Shown: positions 7,427 to 16,778 of the stretch, piece by piece | Position numbering within the stretch: position 1 is the first letter of the stretch | Layout of the letters: each line of letters begins with the position of its first letter | Source of the DNA: Comamonas sp. BIGb0152 | GTDB taxonomy: Bacteria > Pseudomonadota > Gammaproteobacteria > Burkholderiales > Burkholderiaceae_C | Length of the DNA: 64,000 bases | Assembly (NCBI RefSeq): GCF_024809975.1 | Contig: NZ_JANUDY010000002.1 | Location: forward strand, 682,001-746,000 | Direction: 5' to 3' | Position numbers and translations under genes: made by a program | Notes under the pieces: generated by a model | Databases searched by the model: none | What the model was told of the DNA's origin: nothing | What the model saw: only the letters and a program-made list of their open reading frames with translations

Positions 7427-9001
7427 TCAGCCCTGGCGCGCAGGCGCTGTCATGGGGGATCCGGCCATGGCCAGTCCAATGGTCTCGCGGCTCCAGTCCG
7501 CAAAAGGCAGCACGGGCGACAGCTGCCCCTCGTGCATCACGCCGATGCGGTCGCCCAGCGCCAGCACCTCGTCCAAATCGTCCGAGATCAGCAGCACCGC
7601 CGCACCGGCATCGCGCGCGGCCAGCAGTTGCTGGTGCACAAAGCGCACCGCGCCAATATCCAGGCCCCAGGTGGGCTGGTGCGCCACAATCAGGCGCGGG
7701 GCCATGCCCTCGACCCCCTGGGGTGCCAGCAGGGCCCGGCCCAGAATCAGCTTTTGCATATTGCCGCCCGACAGCGAGCGGGCCGGCGCGTCCAGCCCGC
7801 CTCCGCGCACATCGAACTGCTGGGACACATGCTGCGCCTGGCTGCGTGCCTGCGCACGGCGCACCCAGCCCCAGCGTGAGAACCAGCGGCTGCGCAGGCG
7901 CTCAGACACCGCGTTTTCCCAGACTGGCAAATCGCCCACCACGCCGGTGCCATGGCGGTCTTCCGGAATGCGGGCCACGCCCTGGGCCACCAAGGCCAGG
8001 GCCGAGGCCGGCATGGGCAAGCCCAAATACTGCAGCTTGCCCTGGCCCGGGCGGCGCATGCCGCAGAGCATGTCCGCCAAAGCCACCTGGCCGTTGCCAG
8101 AGACACCGGCAATCGCCACCATCTCCCCGGCTTTGAGCACCAGCGAGACATCGACCAGGCGATCGCGTGCGGTAGATTTGGCGGAGCCTGCGGTGTGTAC
8201 ATTGCGCAGGCTGCAGACCTCCTCGCCCACCCGGGCTGCAGGTTTGCGCTCGGGCAGGCTCACGGCCTCGCCCACCATCCACTGCGCCAGCTGCGCCTGG
8301 GTGCTGCCGGCGGTTGGTGCTTCGGCCACCAGCTTTCCGTGCCGCAGCACGGCCACGCGGTCGGCCACGCGCAGTACTTCGCCCAGCTTGTGGCTGATAA
8401 AGATGATGGACAGGCCTTGCGCCACCATCTGGGACAAGGTCGCAAACAGCGCCTCACTCTCCTGCGGCGTCAACACCGCAGTCGGCTCATCCAGAATCAA
8501 AATGTTGGCGCCTCGGTACAGCGCTTTGAGAATCTCCACCCGTTGGCGCTCGCCTACCGAGAGGCTGCCTACCCGGGCATCGGGATCGACCACCAGGCCG
8601 AACTGCTGGGCCACCGCCACCAGCTTGGCGCGGGCCTGGCGCTTGGCCGACTGCAGGCGCCACAGCGATTCGCTGCCCACCATGATGTTGTCCAGCACGC
8701 TCAGGTTGTCGGCCAGCGCAAAGTGCTGGTGCACCATGCCGATGCCAGCGGCCAGCGAGGCACGCGGCTGGCCGGGTGCCAGCGCCTGGCCCCTCACCTC
8801 GATATGCCCTGCATCGGCCACATAGTGACCAAACAAGATGGACATCAAGGTGGATTTGCCCGCGCCGTTCTCGCCCAGCAGGGCCACGATCTCGCCCCGG
8901 TGCAAGGTCAGCGAAATGGCGTCATTGGCGACCAGCGGGCCAAAGCGTTTGGTGATGCCATGCAGCTGGAGCACGACAGGAGAAGAGCTTGGAGGAGACA
9001 T
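7427..9001 (-). CDS. ABC transporter ATP-binding protein with two ABC domains, nucleoside/sugar type
   Basis: 524 residues from the chosen ATG at 8999-9001; a GTG 54 bp upstream is the alternative but has no better ribosome site. Two ATPase domains are fused, as in RbsA/YufO. The first has Walker A LLGENGAGKST, signature SVGERQR and Walker B ILILDEPTAVL. The second has a degenerate P-loop (GVSGNGQVALAD, lacking the GK[ST] lysine), signature SLSGGNMQK and a Walker B-like LIVAHQPTWGLD. A weak second site is usual in this family. It energises the permeases at 5383 and 6356. Confidence 0.9.
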   Translation of the reverse strand: MSPPSSSPVVLQLHGITKRFGPLVANDAISLTLHRGEIVALLGENGAGKSTLMSILFGHYVADAGHIEVRGQALAPGQPRASLAAGIGMVHQHFALADNLSVLDNIMVGSESLWRLQSAKRQARAKLVAVAQQFGLVVDPDARVGSLSVGERQRVEILKALYRGANILILDEPTAVLTPQESEALFATLSQMVAQGLSIIFISHKLGEVLRVADRVAVLRHGKLVAEAPTAGSTQAQLAQWMVGEAVSLPERKPAARVGEEVCSLRNVHTAGSAKSTARDRLVDVSLVLKAGEMVAIAGVSGNGQVALADMLCGMRRPGQGKLQYLGLPMPASALALVAQGVARIPEDRHGTGVVGDLPVWENAVSERLRSRWFSRWGWVRRAQARSQAQHVSQQFDVRGGGLDAPARSLSGGNMQKLILGRALLAPQGVEGMAPRLIVAHQPTWGLDIGAVRFVHQQLLAARDAGAAVLLISDDLDEVLALGDRIGVMHEGQLSPVLPFADWSRETIGLAMAGSPMTAPARQG

Positions 9002-9139
9002 GGGTGGTGGCCGCTGGGTTCGCTGGGCAAAAGACGGGGGCCTTGAAGCTGGCACTGAAACAGCCCCGGCCGTAGCCAGGGCTGGAAGTTAGCGGCGCCG
9101 TGCCTTCAACACGCAGCGCCTATGCAATCCAAGCCAGGC

Positions 9140-10144
9140 TTACTTGGCCGTGGACTTGGGTTGCGTGTCGTCGACTTTTACGCTGAACTTGCCCGACAGG
9201 ATATCGGCCTGCTTGGCCTGCACCTTGGCGATCAGGTCGGCTGGCAGCTTTTTCTCGAAGGTGCCGAAAGGTGCCAGCGACGAGCCCTTGTGCTTCATCA
9301 TCGAATACGGGCCGTAGTCCTCGGCCTTGTAGCTGCCGTCCTTGACCGCTTGGATGGCGCGCTCCACGCTCGGCTCCATGTGCCACAGGGCCGAGGCCAC
9401 CACGGTATCGGGGTACTGCGCCTGGGTGTTGATCACATTGCCAATCGCCAGCTTGCCCTTTTCCTTGGCCGCATCGCTCACGCCAAAGCGCTCGGCATAC
9501 AGCACGTCAGCGCCCTTGTCGATCATGGCAAAGGTGGCTTCCTTGGCCTTGGGTGGATCGAACCAGCTGTTGATGAAGCTAACGGTGAATTCCACCTTGG
9601 GGTTGGTTTCCTTGGCGCCGGCCATGAAGGCGTGCATCAAACGGTTGACTTCGGGGATGGGGAAGCCGCCGACCATGCCGATCTTGCCCGTCTTGGTCAT
9701 GCCGCCAGCCACCATGCCCGACAGGTACGCCGGCTCCTGGATGTAGTTGTCGAAGACGCTGAAATTGGGCGCCTGGACCTTGCCGGACGAGCCCATGACA
9801 AACGCAGTCTTGGGGAAATCCTTGGCCACCTTGCGGGCAGCCGACTCCACACCAAACACCTCACCAAACATCAGCTGCGCGCCGCCGGTGGCGTACTCAC
9901 GCATCACGCGTTCGTAATCGGCATTGGCCACGTTCTCGCTCGATTTGTACTCGATCTCACCGCGCGCCTCGGCAGCCTTCAGCGCCTCATGGATGCGGCT
10001 GACCCATTGCTGCTCGTACGGCACGGTGTACACCGCCGCGACCTTGACCTTGGTTTGGGCCCATGCCGGTGCAGCCGAGAGGCCAGCCAGCGCGAGGGGC
10101 AGCGCAGCCAGGCAGGTTTGAACAATACGACGCCGTGTAGTCAT
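9140..10144 (-). CDS. BMP-family periplasmic substrate-binding protein (nucleoside/nucleobase importer)
   Basis: 334 residues from ATG at 10142-10144, preceded by AGGAG at a good distance; the open frame continues further upstream but without a ribosome site. A twin-arginine-like start (MTTRRRIVQTCLAALPLALAGLSAAPAWAQ) is a signal peptide. The mature protein belongs to the Med/BMP family (VKVAAVYTVPYEQQWVSRIHEAL, GKIGMVGGFPIPEVNR). These proteins bind purine or pyrimidine nucleosides or related bases. It is the first gene of the importer operon, and the downstream deaminase suggests a base such as cytosine. Confidence 0.9.
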   Translation of the reverse strand: MTTRRRIVQTCLAALPLALAGLSAAPAWAQTKVKVAAVYTVPYEQQWVSRIHEALKAAEARGEIEYKSSENVANADYERVMREYATGGAQLMFGEVFGVESAARKVAKDFPKTAFVMGSSGKVQAPNFSVFDNYIQEPAYLSGMVAGGMTKTGKIGMVGGFPIPEVNRLMHAFMAGAKETNPKVEFTVSFINSWFDPPKAKEATFAMIDKGADVLYAERFGVSDAAKEKGKLAIGNVINTQAQYPDTVVASALWHMEPSVERAIQAVKDGSYKAEDYGPYSMMKHKGSSLAPFGTFEKKLPADLIAKVQAKQADILSGKFSVKVDDTQPKSTAK

Positions 10145-10474
10145 CAAGAAGCTCCTAGAGAGGTGAGATCCACTTGCGATCAAGTGGGCGGGCGAGAGAA
10201 GCAAGTTCTGTACCGTGTCTTGCGCCAACGTGGTGCTGAGGCGGGTAGCTGCTCCATTTTTAAGAGCAACAGGCCATGGCCGGCCCGCAAGCGTCAGCGC
10301 TCGCAACGCCAGGCACAACGCACAAAGCAGATGCACCACACAATGCGTATATACACAGCGCGCCGCGCATTCTAACCAGATAAGCGGCGCTTGAAACCGT
10401 ATTTTCGCTATGCCAACGCAGGCAGCAAGCGGACTGTCCCTATGGCCGGGACTAGGCGCAGGGCGATAGGGCAT
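10145..10474. other. Intergenic region upstream of the importer operon
   Basis: This holds the leader of the BMP importer operon (transcribed towards lower coordinates) and the end of the operon transcribed from 11740. I see no gene or recognised riboswitch in it. It contains a stretch rich in TATACAC/ACAATGCG-like AT bases near 10335-10360 that could include the promoter. Confidence 0.4.
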
Positions 10475-10508
10475 GAAAAAACCGCCATGCGTTGCGGCAT
10501 GGCGGTTT
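10475..10508 (-). terminator. Rho-independent terminator of the DUF883/YqjE-type operon
   Basis: On the minus strand AAACCGCCATGC and GCATGGCGGTTT form a 12-bp stem followed by a run of T. It lies 60 bp past the stop of the gene at 10569 and ends the three-gene operon. Confidence 0.85.
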
Positions 10509-10568
10509 GAGGGTGCGCACAGATCTGTCGTAGCGCCTGGGTGCGGACGGGTATCGTGAATGGCAGCG

Positions 10569-10904
10569 TCAGTGGCTGCGGCGCAGTTTCATCACAATTG
10601 GCATCGCAATCGTTGCCAAGCGGATCAGCTTGCGCGGACCCACCAGCAGGCCAATACCCACCAGCCCAGCACACACCACCGGGTGCTCGCGGCCAAATAC
10701 CACCAGGCGCTCCACCAGCGTGCCCTGGCCCACAGGGGCGTGCTGGCCGCCGGTGTCCCGGCGCAAAGCCAGCGCTTGTTGGCGCGCCAGGCGGCGCCCG
10801 TCAATGCGTTCGCGCTGCATCTGGATGCGCTGCAGCACATCGCGTGCCTCGGGATCGGTCACCTGCAGCAGCAACAGATCAGCGTCTTTGCTTGGGTTGA
10901 TCAT
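10569..10904 (-). CDS. Small protein with a C-terminal hydrophobic segment, last gene of the YqjD/YqjE-type operon
   Basis: 111 residues from ATG at 10902-10904, preceded by GGGGAG; a longer open frame exists but overlaps the next gene. The N-terminal half is charged and helical (EARDVLQRIQMQRERIDGRR), the C-terminal half has a hydrophobic segment (VVCAGLVGIGLLVG) and a basic tail. The position matches the third member (YqjK-like) of yqjD-yqjE-yqjK clusters, but the sequence similarity is too weak for a firm name. The protein probably sits in the inner membrane. Function unknown. Confidence 0.7.
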   Translation of the reverse strand: MINPSKDADLLLLQVTDPEARDVLQRIQMQRERIDGRRLARQQALALRRDTGGQHAPVGQGTLVERLVVFGREHPVVCAGLVGIGLLVGPRKLIRLATIAMPIVMKLRRSH

Positions 10905-10921
10905 CGCATTGCTCCCCTGCA

Positions 10922-11320
10922 TTATTTGAGACGTCCCTTGACAGCTTGCCAGTCCTGGCGCAGCACCGTCTTCGTCAGTCTGAAAGGATTGGCCGCCTTC
11001 TTGGTGGTCAGGTACAAAAAGGCCAAAACCCCCAGCCACAACACCAGCCAAGCGCCAGCGACCAACCAAGTCGCCAGCATGCGGTGAGGCGTGTCCCAGA
11101 AGGAAATAATGATGGCGCCAGAAAGGACCGTCAGGGCGACGATGGTCAGGCCCGCGACCACCAAACCCATCAGCACCAACCAAATCAGGTTTTTCTTCTG
11201 CTCCTGCCATTCAATGGCCAGCAGATCCATTCGGTCTTCGGCAGCTATAGCGCTTTCCGACAGCAAAGCGCGAAAGCGCGCCAGCATGTCGTCCACGCCC
11301 AGCACAGACAACCAGTTCAT
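10922..11320 (-). CDS. Phage-holin-superfamily / YqjE-like membrane protein
   Basis: 132 residues. An amphipathic N-terminal helix is followed by two membrane segments (about residues 46-72 and 82-105: IWLVLMGLVVAGLTIVALTVL and WLVAGAWLVLWLGVLAFLYL) and a basic C-terminus. This is the layout of the YqjE/holin III-like family found next to DUF883 proteins in many proteobacteria, often linked to stress or stationary phase. No lytic role is implied by the context. It lies 17 bp before the next operon gene. Confidence 0.8.
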   Translation of the reverse strand: MNWLSVLGVDDMLARFRALLSESAIAAEDRMDLLAIEWQEQKKNLIWLVLMGLVVAGLTIVALTVLSGAIIISFWDTPHRMLATWLVAGAWLVLWLGVLAFLYLTTKKAANPFRLTKTVLRQDWQAVKGRLK

Positions 11321-11422
11321 GGACTCTCCTCGTGCGTATGGGGCCGCTCAGTGCCCCTTGTTCTTGGTGTCGGCCCGGTGGGCCAGCCAGCACGGCCGGT
11401 GGGCCGACGCTGGCAGCGTGGC

Positions 11423-11740
11423 TTAGCGGCGTGAGAAGATAAAGCCGATCAGTGCACCAACGGCCAGTGCGGCACCGGCAACACGCCATGGCTCGTCGTG
11501 GGCATAGCGGTCTGCGGCCAGTGCGGCTTCCTTGGCTTGGCGGGCGGCTTCTTGCGCAGCGCGCACAGCGCCTTCACGGGCATCGCCAGCGCTGTCTTCC
11601 AGGCGTTGGCGCAGTTGCTTGATGTCTGGGATGCTGTCCAGATCCTTGCTCGACAGCACACCACGCAGGTCGCTCACCAGTTTTTCCAGATCAGCCTGGG
11701 CATTCTCAACGGTATCGCTCAGCAAATTGGATTTACGCAT
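11423..11740 (-). CDS. DUF883 (YqjD/ElaB-type) ribosome/membrane-associated protein
   Basis: 105 residues from ATG at 11738-11740, placed 8 nt after AAAGGA. The body is a long charged amphipathic helix (TVENAQADLEKLVSDLRG through AAREGAV...AAQEAARQAKEAAL), then DRYAHDEPWRVAGAALAVGALIGFIFSRR, the C-terminal anchor typical of ElaB/YqjD. In E. coli such proteins bind stationary-phase ribosomes at the inner membrane; the same role here is inferred. First gene of a three-gene operon ending at the terminator 10475-10508. Confidence 0.88.
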   Translation of the reverse strand: MRKSNLLSDTVENAQADLEKLVSDLRGVLSSKDLDSIPDIKQLRQRLEDSAGDAREGAVRAAQEAARQAKEAALAADRYAHDEPWRVAGAALAVGALIGFIFSRR

Positions 11741-11958
11741 ATTCATCATCCTTTTCTTGGTCAGGCTACAGGAAAGTGTCGCACTCACTACGCAGCGGAC
11801 ATACCAGCCGTTGCATAGCGAGTGCTCGGTTACATGTTAACGGAGAAACCTGTGACCCCAGGTTCCGATATGCACCCCTGCCTGTCAGAAGATTCCGACT
11901 ATCGCCGTCAAAAAGCATCTATTTGTAGTTTTTTGCACTGCTTCTGCGTTGTCAGCGT

Positions 11959-13071
11959 CTACACGGCCGACGCGCCGACCGCTTGCTTCACCGCCTTGGC
12001 AATCGCCAAGCAGCTGGTGAGACCGGGCGACTCGATGCCGAGCAAGTGGAACAAGCCAGGCACAGCATGCACCTCGGGGCCCTGCAGCACAAAATCGGCA
12101 TCGGGCTGGCCGCGGCCGCTGATCTTGGGCCGGATACCGGCATAGCCTGCCGCCAGCGCACCATCTTGCAGCGCAGGCCAGTAGCGGCGCACGGCAGCAT
12201 AAAAGGCCTCACCACGGGTTGGATCCACCACCAAATCGTCTGCACTGGCTACCCACTGCACGTCCGGGCCAAATTTGGCCTGGCCGCCCAGGTCCAAGGT
12301 CAGGTGCACGCCCAGGCCACCGACTTCGGGCACCGGGTAGATCAGGTGCTTGAACGGCGCGCGGCCGCCCAAGGTGAAGTAGTTGCCCTTGGCGTAATGG
12401 GCCACCGGCAGTTGCGCCAGATCAGCGCCTTCGAATTTGCGCGCCAGGTCAGGCGCCCACAGGCCAGCGGCATTGACCACGGTGCTGGCCTGCAGCTCCG
12501 TGCCATCGTCGGTGCGCAGCAGGATGCCGCCATCCTGGCAGCGGGCCGCAACCAGTGGGCTGTTGAAGACGACCATGCCACCGGCGTTTTCCAGATCACC
12601 TTGCAGGCTGAGCATCAGGCCATGGCTGTCGACAATGCCGGTACTGGGCGAATGCAGGGCGGCCACGCATTCCAGCGCGGGCTCCAGCGCCCTTGCCTCT
12701 TCGCGGCTGAGCAGCACCAGGTCACCCACGCCATTGGCGGCGGCGTGGCGGGCAATGTCCTGCAGCTTGGCACGCTGCGCCTCGGAGGTGGCCACAATCA
12801 GCTTGCCGCAGCGCTGGTGGTCAATACCGCGCTCCTGGCAGTAGGCGTACAACAGGGCCTTGCCTTCCACACACCAGCGCGCTTTCAGCGATCCTTGCGG
12901 GTAATAAATCCCGGCATGGATCACCTCGCTGTTGCGCGAGCTGGTGCCCGTGCCAATGGCGTCCTGCGCCTCCAGCACCAGCACCTCACGCCCGGCCAGG
13001 GCCAGCTCACGGGCCACGGCCAGCCCCACCACACCCGCACCAATCACCACGCAATCGACAATATCGGCCAC
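11959..13071 (-). CDS. FAD-dependent oxidoreductase, L-2-hydroxyglutarate oxidase-like
   Basis: 370 residues. The N-terminal dinucleotide fold is clear ([20 protein letters not shown], about residues 8-27) with [19 protein letters not shown], a hallmark of LhgO-type members of the DAO family. The C-terminal end has [21 protein letters not shown], which closes over FAD. Such enzymes oxidise L-2-hydroxyglutarate or a similar 2-hydroxy or amino acid and pass electrons to quinone or oxygen. It is a single gene, separated from ppa by a terminator. Confidence 0.82.
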   Translation of the reverse strand: MADIVDCVVIGAGVVGLAVARELALAGREVLVLEAQDAIGTGTSSRNSEVIHAGIYYPQGSLKARWCVEGKALLYAYCQERGIDHQRCGKLIVATSEAQRAKLQDIARHAAANGVGDLVLLSREEARALEPALECVAALHSPSTGIVDSHGLMLSLQGDLENAGGMVVFNSPLVAARCQDGGILLRTDDGTELQASTVVNAAGLWAPDLARKFEGADLAQLPVAHYAKGNYFTLGGRAPFKHLIYPVPEVGGLGVHLTLDLGGQAKFGPDVQWVASADDLVVDPTRGEAFYAAVRRYWPALQDGALAAGYAGIRPKISGRGQPDADFVLQGPEVHAVPGLFHLLGIESPGLTSCLAIAKAVKQAVGASAV

Positions 13072-13127
13072 TTGCTCGCTCCTTTGCTTTTATATGCCCG
13101 CCAGCTTAGCGCCTGGCGCCCGGCCCA

Positions 13128-13157
13128 AAAACAAAAAGCCGGTTAAAAACCGGCTTT
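13128..13157 (-). terminator. Rho-independent terminator of ppa
   Basis: A 10-bp perfect stem (AAAGCCGGTT/AACCGGCTTT) with a 3-nt loop is followed on the minus strand by T-rich sequence. It lies 50 bp after the ppa stop. Confidence 0.88.
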
Positions 13158-13207
13158 CGTAGGCGTTGCTTGGCAAGGGCTGCACGGCCCCTGCAGGCCG
13201 CGTCTGC

Positions 13208-13735
13208 TTATTTGTTGTAGTTGGCGATGCCGTCTACGATTTCCTTGTGGGCCTCGTCCACACCCTTCCAGCCCAGCACCTTGACCCACTTGCCCTTTTC
13301 CAGGTCCTTGTAGTGCTCGAAGAAGTGCGAGATCTGCTGGAGCACCAGGTCATGGATGTCGCTCAGGTGGTTGATCTTGTCGTAGGCGGGCAGCAGCTTT
13401 TGGGTGGGCACGGCCAGCACCTTGCCGTCCACGCCCGACTCGTCTTCCATGTGCAGGATGCCGATAGCGCGGCAAGGCACCACCACGCCGGTAGGCAGGG
13501 GGAAAGGCGTCATCACCAGCACGTCCACGGGGTCACCGTCGCCCGACAGGGTTTGGGGCACATAGCCGTAGTTCACGGGGTAGTGCATGGCGGTACCCAG
13601 GAAGCGGTCCACGAACACGCAGCCCGAATCCTTGTCCACTTCGTACTTCACAGGAGCGGAGTTGGCCGAGATTTCGATCACAACGTTGAAGACATCAGGG
13701 GCCTTGGAGCCAGGGGTCAGTTTTTCGAAGGACAT
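13208..13735 (-). CDS. ppa: Inorganic pyrophosphatase, family I
   Basis: 175 residues, the usual length for the bacterial family I enzyme. The signature DGDPVDVLVM (Mg-binding aspartates) is intact, as are EISANSAPVKYEVDKDSG and the C-terminal KVLGWKGVDEAHKEI region. It hydrolyses cytoplasmic pyrophosphate to drive biosynthetic reactions. It has its own terminator; the 268-bp region upstream, shared with the divergent aldehyde dehydrogenase, must contain its promoter. Confidence 0.95.
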   Translation of the reverse strand: MSFEKLTPGSKAPDVFNVVIEISANSAPVKYEVDKDSGCVFVDRFLGTAMHYPVNYGYVPQTLSGDGDPVDVLVMTPFPLPTGVVVPCRAIGILHMEDESGVDGKVLAVPTQKLLPAYDKINHLSDIHDLVLQQISHFFEHYKDLEKGKWVKVLGWKGVDEAHKEIVDGIANYNK

Positions 13736-14003
13736 GCGATTCCTATGAGGTCAATTGAATGGAGTGCCTGGAGGGCGTCTGAAAAAGCCGCCAGCCACCG
13801 GCAAAACCCCGTGATTTTAGGTGCATTGGCCAGCCGCTGCCCAAAAAATGCCAACCGCATCGTCAAATGCGGTGGTCAAACCCGTGACAACCACGGGCTC
13901 ATCCCGGTAGGCGCTGGCCCATTCCTGCGCTATCGTGGGGGCCGTTTTGAGCCTGCCATCGGGCAGTCTCGGCCGCCTATTGCACCCAGAACGGAACAAC
14001 GCC

Positions 14004-15437
14004 ATGCAATTGCATTACATCGCCAACGCCTCTGTGCCCTCTTTGTCGGGCAAGACCATTCCCGTGATCGACCCCTCGGACGGGCAGCCCTACGACGTAA
14101 TCCAGCGCGGCAATGCGGAGGATGTGGACCTTGCCGTGCAAGCCGCGCGCCTGTGCTACGACAACGTGTGGCGCAAGCTCAGCCCCGCAGAGCGCAGCCG
14201 CCTGATGATGCGCCTGTCGGCCAAGGTGCTCGAGCATGCCGACGAGCTGGCTGCCATCGAGCAACGCGACTGCGGCAAGCCCACCAAGCAGGCCAAGGCC
14301 GATGCACTGGCCCTGGGCCGCTATTTCGAGTTTTATGCCGGCGCTGCCGACAAGCTCCATGGCGAGACCATCCCCTACCCCAACGATTTCAGCGTGCTGA
14401 CCTGGCGTGAGCCCCATGGCGTGACCGGCCACATCGTGCCCTGGAACTACCCGATGCAGATTTTTGGCCGCTGCGTGGGCGCGGCGCTGGCGGCAGGCAA
14501 TGTCTGCGTGGTCAAGCCTTCTGAAGACGCCTGCCTCAGCCTCATCCGCGTGGCGCAGCTGGCGGCCGATGTCGGCTTCCCCGCCGGCGCCATCAATATC
14601 GTCACCGGCTTTGGCCATGAGGTGGGCGATGCGCTGGCCCGCAACCCCGATGTGGACCACATCAGCTTTACCGGCAGCCCGCGCATCGGCACCCTGATCG
14701 AGCAGGCCGCTGCCGAGCGCCACTGCCCCTGCACCCTGGAGCTGGGCGGCAAGAGCCCGCAGATCGTGTTCGCCGATGCTGATCTGGATGCCGCCATTCC
14801 GACCATCATCAACGCCATCATCCAGAACTCCGGCCAGACCTGTTCGGCCGGCTCGCGCCTCTTGGTAGAGCGCAGCATTTACGAAACCCTGCTGGCACGC
14901 CTGGGCAGCGCTTTTGAAGCGCTGCGCGTGGGCCCCGCCACCTTGGACCTGGACCTGGGCCCGCTGATCCGCCAGAGCCAGCAGCAACGCGTCTGGGATT
15001 TTCTGAGCGATGCGCACAACGACGGCATCTCCGTCGTCGCGCAAGGCCAGATCATCGACGAAGCGCCCGAGGGTGGCTATTACCAGGCGCCCACCTTGCT
15101 GCGCGATGTACCCGTGCAGCACCGCCTGGCCCAGGAAGAGATTTTTGGCCCTGTGCTCAGCTCCATGGCTTTTGACACCGAGGAAGAAGCCATCCAGATG
15201 GCCAACGCCACCCAGTTCGGCCTGGTGGCCGGTGTCTGGACGCGCGATGGCGGCCGCCAGTTCCGCGTGGCCAAGCGCCTGCGCAGCGGCCAGGTCTTTA
15301 TCAACAACTACGGCGCAGGCGGCGGCGTGGAGCTGCCCTTTGGCGGCACCAAGGCCAGCGGCCATGGCCGCGAAAAGGGCTTTGAGGCGCTCTACGGCTT
15401 TACCACCTTGAAGACCGTCGCCATCCGCCACGGCTGA
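14004..15437 (+). CDS. NAD(P)-dependent aldehyde dehydrogenase
   Basis: 477 residues from ATG at 14004; an in-frame ATG at 13935 is unlikely because the preceding residues do not resemble the family. The fold and active site are complete: HIVPWNYPMQIFG, TGSPRIGT (cofactor loop), LELGGKSPQIVF with the general-base Glu, and NSGQTCSAGSR with the nucleophilic Cys. The sequence is closest in feel to betaine/aromatic aldehyde dehydrogenases, but the substrate is not determinable. It is divergent from ppa and followed by a possible weak terminator. Confidence 0.88.
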   Translation: MQLHYIANASVPSLSGKTIPVIDPSDGQPYDVIQRGNAEDVDLAVQAARLCYDNVWRKLSPAERSRLMMRLSAKVLEHADELAAIEQRDCGKPTKQAKADALALGRYFEFYAGAADKLHGETIPYPNDFSVLTWREPHGVTGHIVPWNYPMQIFGRCVGAALAAGNVCVVKPSEDACLSLIRVAQLAADVGFPAGAINIVTGFGHEVGDALARNPDVDHISFTGSPRIGTLIEQAAAERHCPCTLELGGKSPQIVFADADLDAAIPTIINAIIQNSGQTCSAGSRLLVERSIYETLLARLGSAFEALRVGPATLDLDLGPLIRQSQQQRVWDFLSDAHNDGISVVAQGQIIDEAPEGGYYQAPTLLRDVPVQHRLAQEEIFGPVLSSMAFDTEEEAIQMANATQFGLVAGVWTRDGGRQFRVAKRLRSGQVFINNYGAGGGVELPFGGTKASGHGREKGFEALYGFTTLKTVAIRHG

Positions 15438-15485
15438 TACGGCTGATAGAAGGACTTGCGGGCACCCCCTGGTGCCCCACCCCCA

Positions 15486-15529
15486 GCGCCGCCCCTGCAG
15501 CCTTGCGCAGCGGCGGCGCGATTGTTTTT
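15486..15529 (+). terminator. Possible terminator after the aldehyde dehydrogenase
   Basis: GCGCCGC and GCGGCGC form a 7-bp stem with a 20-nt loop, followed shortly by ATTGTTTTTA. The large loop makes it only a candidate. Confidence 0.4.
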
Positions 15530-15702
15530 ACAATAGCGGGCTGTGCGCAACGAACAGCCGCCTGTCACCTGCTGCACAGACAGCCCGCAGCAACAGTCCC
15601 ATAGTGTTCAGTACTGGTGGCATGGCGGCGCCGTAGCGAAAGCGCCAGACTGCACCAAGCCGGGTCATTCACAAAAACAACCCCACCGCGACACCCATCC
15701 CC

Positions 15703-16332
15703 ATGCCACTGTCCCCCGTTCCCAACCGAGTCCCCAAACATTTGCGCGATGTGCGTTACCGCAGCTTTGAGCGCGACGATGGCCTGTGGGATGTCGAGGG
15801 CGAGCTGGTGGACACCAAGGCCTATGACCTGGTGCTGTCCGGCGAGCGAAAACGCCAGGCCGGAGAGCCCATTCACCACATGTGGATTCGTTGTACCATT
15901 GATACAACACTTACAGTTCGTGCCATCGAAGTAGCAATGGATGCCCACCCCCTCGGCGAGTGCCCGCTGGCCTTGCCTGCCATGCAGCGCATGGTCGGTA
16001 GCTGCATGGCCCGGGGTTGGCGCAAGGCCATCGAGGCCAACCTGGGCCAGATAGAAGGCTGCACCCATATGCGCGAGCTGCTGTTCAACATGGCCACCGC
16101 CGCTTTCCAAAGCGTGAACCAGGCCTTTGCCCGCCCCCAATCCGACCAGCCACCCCGCCACCTGGGGCAGTGCAAGGGCTGGGATTTCAATGGCGCAGGG
16201 GTGGCTGCCATCTACCCCCAGTTCATCGGCTGGCAAGCTGCCAAGCCAAGCAGCACCAGCGCTGCAGCGGTGGCAACCACTACCGATAGCCCTGCGGACA
16301 AGCCCGCAGCGCAGCGCCCCACCCCGGGCTGA
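15703..16332 (+). CDS. DUF2889-family protein
   Basis: 209 residues. Residues 10-175 match the DUF2889 pattern as I remember it: RDVRYRSFERDDGLWDVEGELVDTKAYD at the start, HHMWIRCTIDTTLTVRAIEVAMDAHPLGECP in the middle, and CTHMRELLFNMATAAFQS with conserved Cys/His. The last 35 residues are low-complexity Ala/Ser/Pro. Function is unknown; conserved Cys and His residues suggest a metal or structural site. It is a single gene with a clear terminator. Confidence 0.85.
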   Translation: MPLSPVPNRVPKHLRDVRYRSFERDDGLWDVEGELVDTKAYDLVLSGERKRQAGEPIHHMWIRCTIDTTLTVRAIEVAMDAHPLGECPLALPAMQRMVGSCMARGWRKAIEANLGQIEGCTHMRELLFNMATAAFQSVNQAFARPQSDQPPRHLGQCKGWDFNGAGVAAIYPQFIGWQAAKPSSTSAAAVATTTDSPADKPAAQRPTPG

Positions 16333-16362
16333 TTACCCCACTGCTACCCGGCTTATTCAGCC

Positions 16363-16402
16363 AAGCCACCACCGCGCTAAGGCCGCCATGGTGGCTTTTT
16401 TT
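16363..16402 (+). terminator. Rho-independent terminator
   Basis: AAGCCACCA and TGGTGGCTT form a stem followed by six T. It lies 30 bp after the DUF2889 gene. Confidence 0.85.
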
Positions 16403-16778
16403 CGTCTGTATTTTTCCAAACTTTGGTGGTTCTTAAGGCTTGCTTAACGCCTTGCCGCCTATGCAGCAGACAGGCCCATTTTCCAGGCAAACCCAGTATT
16501 AACCCTAGGGTTCTATGAAGGCAAAAATAATGAGCATGTCCGGTCAGAATCAAAAATCGTTGAACAATTTTTAATACCACACCCCACAAAAGAAATTTTG
16601 AAGCCTACAAAATTTAGTTATTGTTGAAACCCCGTATAGCGCTGCATTGCAATAAATGTTAATTTTGGCAAACAATTCACCAGCATAGCAGCTGCCATGG
16701 GTGCGCTGCTGTGGCTGTTGATCGTATTCATCCCGGGCAGCATCCGCTGCGCCCTATTTGTCTCTAGAAGGAGCCGTC
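16403..16778. other. AT-rich intergenic region upstream of the TRAP operon
   Basis: 376 bp without a gene, clearly lower in GC than the flanks. It should contain the TRAP promoter and operators. A perfect 12-bp palindrome AACCCTAGGGTT lies at 16501-16512. A ribosome site (AGAAGGAG) precedes the start at 16779. I see no RNA motif I recognise. Confidence 0.5.

Noticed and set aside
6134-7879. 581-codon open frame on the plus strand
   Set aside because: Opposite the two importer permeases and the ATPase; His/Gln-rich product typical of reversed hydrophobic coding sequence.
10922-11320. Phage lysis holin
   Set aside because: The protein has a holin-superfamily-like topology, but the neighbouring DUF883 gene and absence of other phage genes point to the chromosomal YqjE-type family.
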